DNA of 64,000 nt from the NCBI RefSeq assembly GCF_900005765.1, contig NC_041683.1:620001-684000 (forward strand). The letters are read 5' to 3'. The stretch is from Plasmodium relictum. Its lineage: Eukaryota > Apicomplexa > Aconoidasida > Haemosporida > Plasmodiidae. Shown here piece after piece: positions 27,353-37,953 of the stretch (the first letter of the stretch is position 1; each line of letters opens with the position of its first letter). Below the pieces are notes generated by a model. That model was not told where the DNA came from and did no database searches. It saw only the letters and a list, made by a program, of their open reading frames with translations. Made by a program: the position numbers and the translations under genes.

Positions 27353-27672
27353 TAATTTTTTAAGTAAAAAAATATTAATTGTTAAAATTATATAGTTAAA
27401 TTGAAGATATATATTTAGTTTATTATTTTATTTTTTTTTTTTGAAAATTTTAAATTAAAATATTATAGTTTTCATTTTTTTTTTTTTATTATTTTTATCC
27501 TTAAAATATTTTGTCCTCAAAACTTATTAAAATAAAATTTGCATGAAAACTTTCTTTTATTATTATTTTTTTTTTTTTTTTATTTGTCTTAGAATTTTAT
27601 TATTTTAAAAAGTATAAAATTTTTTCAAAAAATAAATTTTTTATTAAGAAAGATTTTTTTTTCTTCTAAATT
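27353..27672. other. Short intergenic region
   Basis: 320 bases of AT-rich DNA with long T tracts between two plus-strand genes. Nothing else seen. Confidence 0.7.
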
Positions 27673-28750
27673 ATGAATTATTTAAAAAAATATGAACATA
27701 AGGTTTTAAGTGATACATTAAGGTTTTTAGGTTTTACTTTTAAATGGGGAATTCACGAAAATGGTTATTGGCTTACTAATTTAAATTATTCATTTGATTA
27801 TATTCTATCTAATTTAATTATAAAATACTTTAAGGAAAGAAGTAATAAAAATAAATATAATACCATTTTAATACTCCTACTTTTGTTTATATATTTTTAA
27901 ATAACGACATCCTTAAATATTTTTGTTTTCATTTTTTTCAGATATAAATAGTGCTGTAGATATTGGTTGTGGGTATGGAGATTATGTAAATGAATTAAAT
28001 TTTCATAAAATAAAATCAGTTGGTGTTGATGGAAACTTTAAACTTCTTAATTCCTTAAAAAATGGTAATTTTTTATTTATATATATTTTTTTTTTATTAT
28101 TTTTTTTTTTTTTAAGAAAAAAAAGGATTTTTTTTCTATGTAACTTTTTTACTGTATATATGTATAGCATATAATTATTATTATTATTATTTTTTTTTTT
28201 AATAGAAAATTTATATATACTAGATGCTACAAATGAATATTTTGTATCAAACTTAATGAATGAAATTAATAATTCAATCAAAAAAGAAAATATAAAAAGA
28301 GGCGTACTATTAGAGAAAAATGGAATTATAAAAAAAGGAGGAAACAGCATAAGAAGTTTTTTTAAATTCGATTATGCTTTATGCTTAAATGTTGGAGAAT
28401 ATATACCAAAGGTTAAAAAATAATGATATATTTATCTTGAAAATACATAAATAAATAAAATATATCTATATATATTATTATTCATTAATTCTGTTTTATA
28501 GAAAAAAGAAGAAATATTTATAAAAAATTTAGACAGAATAAATAATAAAGGAATAATTTTATCATGGGATACTCCTAATAATTTTAATATAGGAACAATA
28601 AATGAAAAAAAAGAAGAGGAGATATTAGAAATATTTTTAAATAATTATAGTTATATATATGATGAAAAAAATAGTAGAATATTCAGGGATAATTGTAGTA
28701 ATGATACGTATAAAAAATGTATATACATTTTCGAAAAAAAAAAAAATTAA
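27673..28750 (+). CDS. Putative SAM-dependent methyltransferase, four exons
   Basis: Exons 27673-27841, 27942-28064, 28206-28411 and 28502-28750. All joins are GT-AG and keep one frame, giving 248 residues. Exon 2 encodes the class I methyltransferase motif I, AVDIGCGYGDYVNEL, followed by a short strand ending VGVDGN (acidic motif II position). LYILDATNEYF and FDYALCLNVGEYIPK match the later beta strands, and GIILSWDTP fits motif after helix D. The N-terminal YWLTNLNYSF may bind substrate. The substrate is unknown and I do not recognise the subfamily. Reading a single exon would give only fragments; the phase agreement across three introns is the main support for this model. Confidence 0.75.
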
Positions 28751-29815
28751 TATATTCTCTTTTTTTATATATGTATATAGATATTTTTCTTTATATATCG
28801 AAAAATTTTTATCTTTTGATATTTATAATATAAAAAAAACTTCACAAAGAAAAAGTATTCTTTTTTTCTTTTTTATATACATTATTTTTTAAAGTATAAT
28901 ATATTAGTAATAATCAGTTGTGTTTGCAATAATATAATTTGAATATAAAAATACATTGATATAAAAGTGATAGAAAATTTGAAGGATCCTTAATAAATTA
29001 TATAATGTATCTAGTAAATATCTCAAAGAATTAAAAAAAATCGAAAAAATATAATATATTATTAAAAATATATAATAAAAATATACATAAAATACAAGCA
29101 ATAATCGAGTCTAAAATATTTTAAAATTTTTAAAAAATATAAAGATTAATATTTTTTTTTGTTTATCAGAAATACATTTTTTATTTTTTATCTTTAGTGA
29201 AAATATATATATATATATATATATATATTATTTAATTTTTTGCTTGTATTTTAAAAAAAAATATACTACCACATTTATTTATATTTTAAAATTTTTTTAT
29301 GATACTAATAATAAAAATAAATAAAATTTGATCTATAACTCTCTATTTTTATGCATAAATGTCATTTACAAATCAGTTCATTGTTTTATGACTATTTTTG
29401 TTTTCTTTTTATTAAAAAATCTCCTTTAAATAATAGAGATGTTAAAAAATTTATAAATTTTTTAAAATAAAATAGCAAAAATAGTATGAGATAAAAAAAA
29501 AAAGATAAAATAAAATAAAATAAAACAAGTTATAAATATATACAAACAACAATATGTAAAGAATATTTTTTTTAATGAATGTATTATTTTTCCTTTATTA
29601 GAAGAGTATCATTAAAATTGAATAAAAAAATTAAATTTTATCATGCATTAGTAAAAAAATGTTACAAAAGTAAAAATAATCCAAATACAATTTAACAGCT
29701 AAATTTTTTATAACTTTAAAAAAGTGAATAAAATTAAAAATTGTGATATCTTTTTAGTAGACTAACTAAATTAAATTATTTTAAATGAAAATAAAGCAAA
29801 GCAAAATAAGGTAAG
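28751..29815. other. Intergenic region
   Basis: 1.06 kb, AT-rich, with a TA run at about 29203-29228. A Tyr/Ile-rich minus-strand frame at 28904-29101 lacks any recognisable feature and looks like chance. Confidence 0.6.
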
Positions 29816-30931
29816 ATGAATAATAATAGAACAAATGAAAATAATATAGATGAAGGTAAAATACTTTCAAAAGAATTAAGAGCAAAAAGGTGTTTACGTA
29901 AAAATTATATAGATGATAAGATAGCAGTAAGAAATAAAATTAAAATTGACTTATTATATACAAACAATTTAAATAACAAAAAAAAAAGTAATACTATATT
30001 AAGAAATGGAAATAAAGAAATCAATAGTTGTAGGTATCTAGGAGAAAATAAAAATTTTGGAATAATTAAAAAAAATAATAAAAAATATATTAATGAAGAA
30101 AATAGTGGAAAAAAAGAAAGTAATAATAAAGAGAAAAATAAAAATATAAACAAAACAAAAAAAAAAAATTACAGTAGCAAAAATAATAATGAAGGAAAAG
30201 AAAATATTAAAAATAAAAATAATATAAATGTAGATAAAAAAAATAAAAATAGGAATAAGAAAAAACAAATTAATACAAATTCTAAAATAATTAATAATCA
30301 AAGGAAAATTATAAAAGATAACAATATTAGTTCTAGAAATAACATATTATCTTGCGAAAAAAACTTTTCTAACACTACTAAAAAATTAAAGAAAGAAGAA
30401 AAAGAGAAGAAAAAAGAAAAGGAGAAAAAAAAAAAAAAAATTTGTAAAAATATCGATAATAAAAAAAAAGTTTTTGTGAAGTTATCTGATAAAAAGAAAG
30501 AATTAAGTAAATATATAAAAAAAAAAAAAGAAGAAATAATTGAAATAGTAAATGACAAAGAATATACAATGCATAAAAATGAGAATAAAAATAAAAATAA
30601 AATTAAGGTAAATTATAAAAATGTTAAAAAAAATTTAAGTAAGCATAATATAAATAGTTGCAAAACTAAAAATCAAGAGAATAAAAACAAAAATCAAAAA
30701 GATATATTTAATACCTTTGAGATAAATGGAATAGAAATAAAGAATAATAAATACATTTGTAAATTTAAAGATAAATTAAATAAAACTCATAAATATTTCT
30801 TTCCAATATATAAATATGGAGATGAACAAATTGCAAAAAAGAAGGCTATTTTACTAAAGTTTCATATGTATTCTTGTTTATATTGCCAAAATGGAATACT
30901 ATGTAATTTTGTAGAAAATTATGTATCATAA
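29816..30931 (+). CDS. Lys/Asn-rich protein with a C-terminal AP2-like region
   Basis: Single exon, 371 residues. About 290 residues are dominated by Lys, Asn, Ile and Glu, with long Lys/Glu helices near 185-250 that could be coiled coil. The last ~75 residues differ in composition: FEINGIEIKNNKYICKF, then HKYFFPIYKYGDEQIAKKKA and ILLKFHMY. The spacing NGI…(x)~25…KYF..xKYGxxxAxxxAI resembles a plasmodial AP2 (ApiAP2) DNA-binding domain: three strands followed by an amphipathic helix. The ending CLYCQNGILC is Cys-rich. If correct, it would be a small single-domain ApiAP2-like nuclear protein. This is inference from pattern only; without the tail it would be a protein of unknown function. It converges on AP-4 sigma. 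Confidence 0.6.
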   Translation: MNNNRTNENNIDEGKILSKELRAKRCLRKNYIDDKIAVRNKIKIDLLYTNNLNNKKKSNTILRNGNKEINSCRYLGENKNFGIIKKNNKKYINEENSGKKESNNKEKNKNINKTKKKNYSSKNNNEGKENIKNKNNINVDKKNKNRNKKKQINTNSKIINNQRKIIKDNNISSRNNILSCEKNFSNTTKKLKKEEKEKKKEKEKKKKKICKNIDNKKKVFVKLSDKKKELSKYIKKKKEEIIEIVNDKEYTMHKNENKNKNKIKVNYKNVKKNLSKHNINSCKTKNQENKNKNQKDIFNTFEINGIEIKNNKYICKFKDKLNKTHKYFFPIYKYGDEQIAKKKAILLKFHMYSCLYCQNGILCNFVENYVS

Positions 30932-31593
30932 GAAAATTTTTATTTCTTTTCAAAAGCATATGTGATTGAATTTCCAGAAATTAGTTTCTCTTTCCTTGGT
31001 TGAATTCAAAAGTAACTTTTTTTTTTTTAGCAAATATATTTTTCCATATGAAAATTATAAATAATTTTTGTTTTAGCATATTTGTTTTTAATTATTCATT
31101 TGTATAAATATATAAGGATATCTCATTAAAATTTTTTTTTTTTTTTACATTATTTGAATTTTTTTTATTTGTATTATTGCATACAATTGATAAAATATAA
31201 AAGTAATACAAATATATATAGTAGTGTTTTTACATTATCTATGTTTCTGTTTATTTTATTTTAATTTATTTATTTTTTTAATAAAAACTAACCATTATTA
31301 TAAATATATTATATCTATGTATATATATATTTTTTTACCTTAGATATAATATTTATTATTATTAATATTATTTAAACTTTAATTACAAATTCCTTATTAT
31401 TTTTTTTATAATTCTAAAAAAATATAATAATTATGACTGTAATTCAAAAATATCATGATTCTTAATTAAAATTTTCTATTATTTTTATATAATTAATTTT
31501 TGAATAATTTTTTGTTTTTTTTTATAATATTAATTTATATTTTCATTTTATTCTTTTTATTTCCAGTTCTTTTCCCTATTTTAAAAATTAAAA
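30932..31593. other. Convergent intergenic region
   Basis: 662 bases between the 3' ends of the AP2-like gene and AP-4 sigma. AT-rich with T tracts; no gene seen. Confidence 0.7.
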
Positions 31594-31885
31594 TCACATT
31601 TTCAATGAAAATTTATCCATTAAAAGAATAGGTCTTAGTACATTTGTTTTATTCATATCACAAATTTCTCCATTGCAAATAATTTCATCAATTATAAAAT
31701 GAGTTTTATCTATATTGAACATAATATCTAATTCACATACATTCTCATAATATTTATCTAAAATTTCTATTATATTATGGATCATCTCAAGTATAGCAAA
31801 CTCATTAACATCTTGATTTGTTACACCAACAATCAAATATAAACTAGCATATCTAATAGAAAACAAAAAAGAATTACATAGAATA

Positions 31886-31938
<53 letters not shown>

Positions 31939-32278
31939 TATAAAACATTTTATTTTTTTTAAGTAAATATTTTGATAATTTATAAAAATAATGAAATATG
32001 ATGTTATAGTAATTTTTTTTTTTTTTATTAAAATAATTTTTTTAAAAAAAATGATAATGAAAAAGAAAAAAAAATTAGTATAAACAAAGATATAACCTTC
32101 TGTATATAATTTTATATTCTCTGTATTGCAAAAAAGAGCACTGATAATCAACTCTTGATAAACATTTTCTGATTAATTCTCCTTCCAATATTGTTTTTTC
32201 TTCAATACTTAAATTATTATAATATTGACTTAATCTTGTCTGTCCTTGCTTATTAACCATTAACAAAAATTCAATCAT
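31594..32278 (-). CDS. AP-4 adaptor complex subunit sigma
   Basis: Two exons on the minus strand: 32278-32097 and 31852-31594. The intron (244 bases) contains a long TA run. The join gives …KIIYRR|YASLYLIVG…, exactly where sigma adaptins are continuous, and the product is 146 residues (human AP4S1 ~144). MIEFLLMVNKQGQTRLSQYY, CSFLQYREYKIIYRRYA, VCELDIMFNIDKTHFIIDE and an MNKTNVLRPILLMDK ending match AP-4 sigma more closely than AP-1/2/3 sigma (MVNKQGQTRLS and the C-terminal block). As small subunit of the AP-4 heterotetramer it would help sort membrane cargo at the trans-Golgi. Its ATG lies only 282 bases from the divergent BSD-like gene, so the two probably share a bidirectional promoter. 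Confidence 0.93.
31888..31935. repeat. (TA)n microsatellite inside the AP-4 sigma intron
   Basis: About 24 uninterrupted TA units within the single intron of AP-4 sigma. It would be length-variable between isolates. Confidence 0.85.
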
Positions 32279-32560
32279 TTTTTCACTTTTCTTTTTCTCT
32301 TTTATATCATTTATTTAAAAAAAAAAAAAAAAGAATTTAAAAACAATTAAAAAAAATTAAAAAAAATTGTATATATAAATATATATTAAAAAAATAACAT
32401 TAAATAATCATATATATTAAATGAAATATTTTTTTTTTGTAAATATGTGCATTAAAATTAACGATAATTTTTTTTTGAAAGTTATTTTTATATAATTTAT
32501 ATATAAAATTAAAAAAAAAAAAAAAGGTTGAGAGATTGTTTTAATTACAATTTTATTATA
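32279..32560. promoter_or_regulatory. Short divergent intergenic region, probable bidirectional promoter
   Basis: 282 bases separate the start codons of AP-4 sigma (-) and the BSD-like gene (+). It has A tracts of 13-15 near both ends and T tracts in the middle, the usual look of Plasmodium promoters. No specific factor site can be assigned. The shared-promoter role is inferred from spacing alone. Confidence 0.45.
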
Positions 32561-33126
32561 ATGGGAAATAAGAATACAAAAAAATACGAATTATGTGAAA
32601 TTCAGTACGAAAAAGGTTTTATAATTTTATAAAAAAAATATTAAAAAAAAATAAAAATATGAATATTTTTATATCAATGAAGATGTTCAATTTTATTTGA
32701 TTTTAATATAAAAGAAAAAATTAATAATATAAATTATTTCATTTAAATATAATTCCAAATTTTTTACTTTTTGTAGAGTTTGAGTTAAAATTTCCTTGGA
32801 ATGAAATTATTAAATGGGGAAGTATTGATTTAAATGTAGATGCAAATATTACAATAATTAAAAAAATAATTGAAGAAATAAAAGATATAACTATAGATGA
32901 AGAAAGTTTTTTTAATATAACAGAAGGAAAAAGTTTAGATGCATTTAACTTTGAAAATTCTTTTGTTGAATGGGCAACAGCATTATTAAAAGAAATTACT
33001 AATTTAAAAAAAGTAAGATACCAAATTGTTCCTAAGCTAATTAATGAAAATGAATTTTGGTTAAGATATTTTGCTACTATAAAAATGATAATTATAAAAA
33101 ACTTGTTTGATACTATTCAAAATTGA
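32561..33126 (+). CDS. Small BSD-like protein with a myristoylation-type N-terminus
   Basis: Two exons: 32561-32615 and 32777-33126, GT-AG, in phase (…YEK|EFELKFPW…), giving 134 residues. The N-terminus MGNKNTKK has Gly at 2, Thr at 6 and Lys at 7-8, a good N-myristoylation context. The C-terminal ~60 residues include LLKEITNLKKVRYQIVPKL then ENEFWLRYFATI; the conserved Phe-Trp followed by Tyr-Phe three residues later is the hallmark of BSD domains (BTF2/synapse-associated/DOS2 proteins). The KFPWNEII segment resembles the region before BSD in BSDC1/SYAP-like proteins. Function unknown; a membrane-tethered BSD adaptor is the simplest reading. The first exon is short and supported mainly by phase and the divergent arrangement. 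Confidence 0.65.
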
Positions 33127-34070
33127 AATTTAAAAAAAAAATTTTTTTGTTCATTACACAGGTGAGAATATTTTAAATATTAAAATTTTAAGATATTTTT
33201 ATTTAAATAAAAAGGGAAAAATATATATATTTGCATATATTTATTATAAAACAAAAAAATTGTTTATAAATTAACAAAGAATATGTATTTAAAAAAAAAA
33301 AAAAAAAAATTATATTTAAATGTATCTTTTTAAATATATTTATTAAAATCAAACACCATTATCTCAGAATATACTTAAACAGCTAGAATAATTAAAATAT
33401 CTTAAAAAAGTAAATATATAAAAATACTATTATGCTACAGTGGAAATTTATATATAAAAATATTTCCATAGATATTCTATACAAAAATTATTTCAAAAAA
33501 AAATATAGATAAAAATATATATACATTTAAAAATATTTAAAAAAAAAAAAAAAGACTGAATAAACAGTTTAAAAAAAATATGAATAAATATTTTATTAAA
33601 AATGGGCAAAATTAAAAATTAAATACATAAATTTTAATATATTTAGCTAAAATAAAAATAAAAATATATAAGCGTATACTTGTCTATTAAAAAAAATAGT
33701 ATGTATTAAAAAAAAAAAAATTACAGAAATAATTATAATTACATTTTAATAAGCATCAATATTTCGTAACAAAAATTAAAATAAGCATAATTTTTGAATC
33801 AAAATTTTTTTCAAATATTACTTTTTATTTATTTATTTTTTATACTGTTACATTTAAAGTTAAATATTCTGAATTCATGAAAATAATTATTAAATATTTT
33901 AATAATTAGGAAAAAAGAATTATATCTAGAAACTTTTAATTACTAAAAAATTTTAAGTTCTTTTATATTTTTCTTTATTATTTTTTGTACTAACGGATAT
34001 ATATTTTTAAATTTTGACATAAAAATTAATTTAAATTGAAACATATATTTAGTATTAACTTCTTTAATTT
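33127..34070. other. Convergent intergenic region
   Basis: 944 bases between two convergent genes. AT-rich with A tracts; no open frame or structured RNA visible. Confidence 0.65.
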
Positions 34071-35327
34071 TTATGATTCTAGCATGTCAATAGATCTCAA
34101 TAACGATGTTATACTTCTTTCAGCATTTTGCAGAATTTTTTTTTTTGAAGTTAGTTCTTCAACAGCTTTGTTTACATTTTCGCTTTCTTTCTCATCTTCA
34201 TCCATATTTCTTGGTGCTTTTCTTTCACTTTTTCTAGATTTCATAGGTCTTTTTTTTTCTTCTTCTAATTCCTCATCTCCATCTACATTTCTTGATGCTC
34301 TTCTTTCACTTTTTCTAGATCTTATAGGTTTACTTATTTCTTCTAATTCCTCATCTTCATCTTCATTTGTCCTTTTACGCTTTTGACCCCTTAAACCTTT
34401 TTCATCTTCCTCATCTTCTTTACTTGCCTTTCTGTTCTTTTTCTCTACTACTGCCTCATCAACGTCTTCTTCATCATCCTCTTCTAATCTAGAATATTTA
34501 ATCTTTGATTCTTTCATATTATGATTCCTATTTCCTTTGTCACTCTCTTTATTTTCACGTCTTCTTTTTCTTAATTGTTTTCTATTTTGCAAAAGTTCTT
34601 CATCTTCTTCTATATCCTTCTTTCTCTTTTTTTCTTTATTTTTTCTTTTTCGAGACTTACGTTTTTTTTTTTTTTTTGCACCCTTTGATCTACGTCTTTT
34701 TTTTTTTCCTTTTTTTTTCTTATTCCTTTTTTTTTTATTTTTTTTTTTTTTACGCATTTTTGATTTTTTTTTTTTTGAAGGATTTCTTGATCCTTTATTC
34801 CTACGCCTTTTTGATAAAGATAATAATATACGGCTTTTAATTAATTGATTTTTTTTTAAAATTTCTTTTGCATATACACAGTCTTTAAATAAATTATTTT
34901 CAGACAGTGTTAATTGTAAATCAAAATTTTCTTTTCTTTTTACAAGGATATTATAAATTATAATCCTGAAAAAAAGGTTCCATATATATAATTTATTTTT
35001 TATTATATATATTTCTTTTTTTAAAATCACTAAAATTTTGTTATCCTTTATAAAATCTAGTGCACCATCTCTATAATTCGTTAAATATGACTTAAGTTTC
35101 TTTCTGTTTCCATTTATTTTTCTAACTACTTTAATTCTAGGAATTTGATCATTTTTTTCATCCAAATAATATATATTATTTAAATAATACTTAAAAATGT
35201 AAAAATCCTTTGTTGTCTGTTTATGAAAATTTAAAATTATAATTAAATTAATAAAAAATACAATAAGGTACTTTTTCTTTAATAAATTTTTTATAAATAT
35301 AAAATTATTCGCATTTATTTTTAACAT
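34071..35327 (-). CDS. Lys-rich protein with signal anchor and charged C-terminal repeats
   Basis: Single exon, 418 residues, function not recognised. Residues ~18-33 (KKYLIVFFINLIIILNF) form a signal peptide or anchor. A middle part up to ~165 has mixed composition with a second hydrophobic patch (LYIWNLFFRIIIYNILV). From ~175 to ~245 it is nearly all Lys/Arg, then acidic-basic. Two related C-terminal blocks share RSRKSERRASRNVDGDEELEE / KSRKSERKAPRNMDEDEKESE, a tandem repeat of about 30 residues. The end (ILQNAERSITSLLRSIDMLES) looks like an amphipathic helix. The secretory start plus extreme charge resembles merozoite secretory or exported proteins, but there is no clear RxLxE/Q/D motif. 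The Lys block is read out as poly-T on the plus strand. Confidence 0.7.
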   Translation of the reverse strand: MLKINANNFIFIKNLLKKKYLIVFFINLIIILNFHKQTTKDFYIFKYYLNNIYYLDEKNDQIPRIKVVRKINGNRKKLKSYLTNYRDGALDFIKDNKILVILKKEIYIIKNKLYIWNLFFRIIIYNILVKRKENFDLQLTLSENNLFKDCVYAKEILKKNQLIKSRILLSLSKRRRNKGSRNPSKKKKSKMRKKKKNKKKRNKKKKGKKKRRRSKGAKKKKKRKSRKRKNKEKKRKKDIEEDEELLQNRKQLRKRRRENKESDKGNRNHNMKESKIKYSRLEEDDEEDVDEAVVEKKNRKASKEDEEDEKGLRGQKRKRTNEDEDEELEEISKPIRSRKSERRASRNVDGDEELEEEKKRPMKSRKSERKAPRNMDEDEKESENVNKAVEELTSKKKILQNAERSITSLLRSIDMLES

Positions 35328-37431
35328 TTTTAATTTTACTACTCAAATTTTTTTTTTCATTTTACAAATTTTTAAAACAAATTTTGGAACATTTAAAAAA
35401 ATTACATTTCTAGTTAAAAGAACAAATATTTTACAATAAATCTAGAATTAATTTAAAAAACAACTAAAAAAAAAAAAAAATAGCATTGTATTGAAAGTAA
35501 AATATACATTGCAATATAATTTATACTTTTTTTTTTTTAGATTTATTCAAAATTTTTTATTCGGTGTTGTAATAAATATGGAAATATTTTATTTTTATTT
35601 TTTTTTTTTTCTTCACATTTTAAATGTAAAAAAAAAAAAATAAAATAAAATAATATTAAATATTTAAAAGAAAAAAAAAAAAAATGTGAAATAAATATAA
35701 AAATTATGATAATTTAAAAAAAAAGAATAAATAAAATAACTTTTTTTTTTTTTTAATTTAAACACACAGATATAAAAAAATGAATGTATAAAAAATATTT
35801 AACTACATAAAAATATAAAATGAATTTTTTTAAATATTTAAATTATTAAAAAATTATTTAGTATGATAAAAAAAAATTTTATGAAAAGAAATAAATTTAA
35901 AAGGGACATAACAAATAATTGTCTTTAAAAAGATAATAAACAAAACTTTTAGACGAAATACATGTATTTTGCAACCGAAAATGCGTCATATCTTTTTATT
36001 ATATTAAAAAAAAAATTGAACATGAATGAATATTTTTTAAAGTTATATTCTTTTAATATTTTTTTATAAATAAAAAAATGTGATGATTTTATAAAAAACG
36101 TTTCATTTTTTTTTTTTTTTCAAAGAATTATAAAAACTGTTTAATAAGAATTTTAAAGAAAAATTAATTTTCTAGATTAAATTATATTCTTTCTTTTTAC
36201 CCAGTTAAAAAAAAGGATATTATTAAAAAAGTAATAATACAAAAGAAAAAACATAACGTTATAATAAAAACAAAAAGTGAAATATTCACTAAAATAGGAA
36301 CATTTTTTATAATTTTCTAATTTTTATTAAATATTTCCAAAATTTTAGGACAACATTAATATTATCTTAATTTTTTCCAAATTTCTTAATAATCTTAACA
36401 AGAATAAAAAATAAAATATCTATTATTCGTGATAAAAATTAAAATATTTATTTTTTATCACTGTTCATTGCAAGAATAGTGTTTTAATTATTTAATTATA
36501 TTATAAAACACTGAAATTATTACTTTATCTAATGTCAGTTTGTTATAATTATTCCTATTATTACATTTAATGCACATATGTCCCATTAAAAATAACTATG
36601 CTTTGATATTTTATTTCTACATTTTCATAATTTTAATAATTTATATTTTTTATTTTATTCTTATATTATTTTAAACTTTTGATATATGTCTTATTTTGTT
36701 CACTTAAATAAAAAAGTATCATTCATTTTTTTAATATTCATTAGATGGTAGAATAAAATTGTATTATTATCTCGATCATTTATGGAAAAACTAATATATA
36801 ATTTTAAAAGAATAAATAATATAAAATGAAAAAATGTAAAAAAATTATTAAATTATTTTAATACATTACGATAAAAGTTTTTTTTGTTTCGTTTTATTTT
36901 TATTTTCTACTTATAACTAATATTAATAAGTTATTTACTTCTACTTTTTTTTTGTATTAACACATGAGAGATATTATTAAAATGCATAAACCATATAATT
37001 AAAATATTCATAAAATTTATTAAGATTATTCTCATAAAATAAGTCAGTAATATATTCAATGTAACTGCGTTATGGTGCTTTTTGTTCTTTCTAATGGACA
37101 AAGATACTAAAATAAAATATAATATAATAAATTATATTTCATTAAATTAAATAAATTAAAAAAAAAAAATGGGAAAAAAAATTTAACTCTATATCTCGAG
37201 TATGATTTTATAACTTTTTTTTTTTTTTGGTGAATATATTAGTTACACGTAGTAAAATCAATGTTGATTCAAATAACCAAATATATGAGATGATAATAAA
37301 TAGAAACAATAAAAAAATAATATAGAAGAAAATAATAAAAATTAAAGAATATTATGTATATATAAATAAAAGTAATGAATTTAATTATTGCATTCCATGA
37401 AATGTTATGTTTAGTTATGAAGTTATAGGAA
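35328..37431. other. Intergenic region upstream of AARP
   Basis: 2.1 kb between the divergent Lys-rich gene (-) and AARP (+). AT-rich, many A and T tracts, no gene seen. Presumably carries both promoters. Confidence 0.6.
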
Positions 37432-37953
37432 ATGAGTGTAAATCAAATTATTGGTGTATTTATAATTTTTGTATATTATATTAACAGTAAACAGATTTTG
37501 AGAAAGAGAAAACTACATAACTCATATTTATTACATAATATAGATAAAAAAATAAGTAATTACAATTTAAATTATTCAGATAATATTGAATCAAATAATA
37601 AAATGAAAAAATTTACATATAGAACTTCGAAAGGAGAAAACAATAATATTTTTTCATTGGAGAATACAAATAATGGTTCGTTTATTCTCTTGCGTTCCAA
37701 ATTAAAAGAGATGGAATCGGATGATGATAGCGATGATGACGACGATGACGACGATGACGACGAAGATGATGATGATGGCAAAGAAAGGAGTAATAATAAT
37801 AATAATAATAATAATAATTATCCAATTCCATACACAGCTCTCCCCCCACCCCCTCCACCAGTTCCCCCTCCTCCCCCTCCACCTCAACCAGTAACAGCTT
37901 CAACTCTTCTTGGAAATATGGTTACAGCTGGTTTAAAACTTGTAGGTATTTAG
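37432..37953 (+). CDS. AARP: Apical asparagine-rich protein (AARP)
   Basis: 173 residues. N-terminal hydrophobic segment IIGVFIIFVYYI (6-17) fits a signal peptide. After a basic/Asn segment come a nearly pure Asp/Glu stretch (~97-115), an Asn run (121-129), a Pro-rich stretch (~131-153, mostly Pro) and a weakly hydrophobic C-terminus (TLLGNMVTAGLKLVGI). Signal peptide, Asn run, proline run and small size match P. falciparum AARP, a micronemal invasion protein of merozoites reported to bind erythrocytes. The position directly upstream of GAPM2 also matches. The proline codons make a local GC island that stands out from the ~20% GC surroundings. A short 3' exon after CTTGTAG|GTATTT cannot be excluded. 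Confidence 0.78.
   Translation: MSVNQIIGVFIIFVYYINSKQILRKRKLHNSYLLHNIDKKISNYNLNYSDNIESNNKMKKFTYRTSKGENNNIFSLENTNNGSFILLRSKLKEMESDDDSDDDDDDDDDDEDDDDGKERSNNNNNNNNNYPIPYTALPPPPPPVPPPPPPPQPVTASTLLGNMVTAGLKLVGI

Noticed and set aside
34036-34848. Three plus-strand Phe/Ser-rich frames opposite the Lys-rich gene
   Set aside because: They mirror the Lys/Glu codons of the minus-strand gene and have no independent features.
33700-35340. Regular short A/T tracts that could suggest a centromere or origin
   Set aside because: Such tracts occur evenly through all intergenic regions here; nothing marks this stretch out.
37572-37903. Minus-strand frames with Ser, Tyr, Ile and His runs opposite AARP
   Set aside because: They are complements of the Asp, Asn and Pro repeats; AARP on the plus strand has a signal peptide and known family layout.
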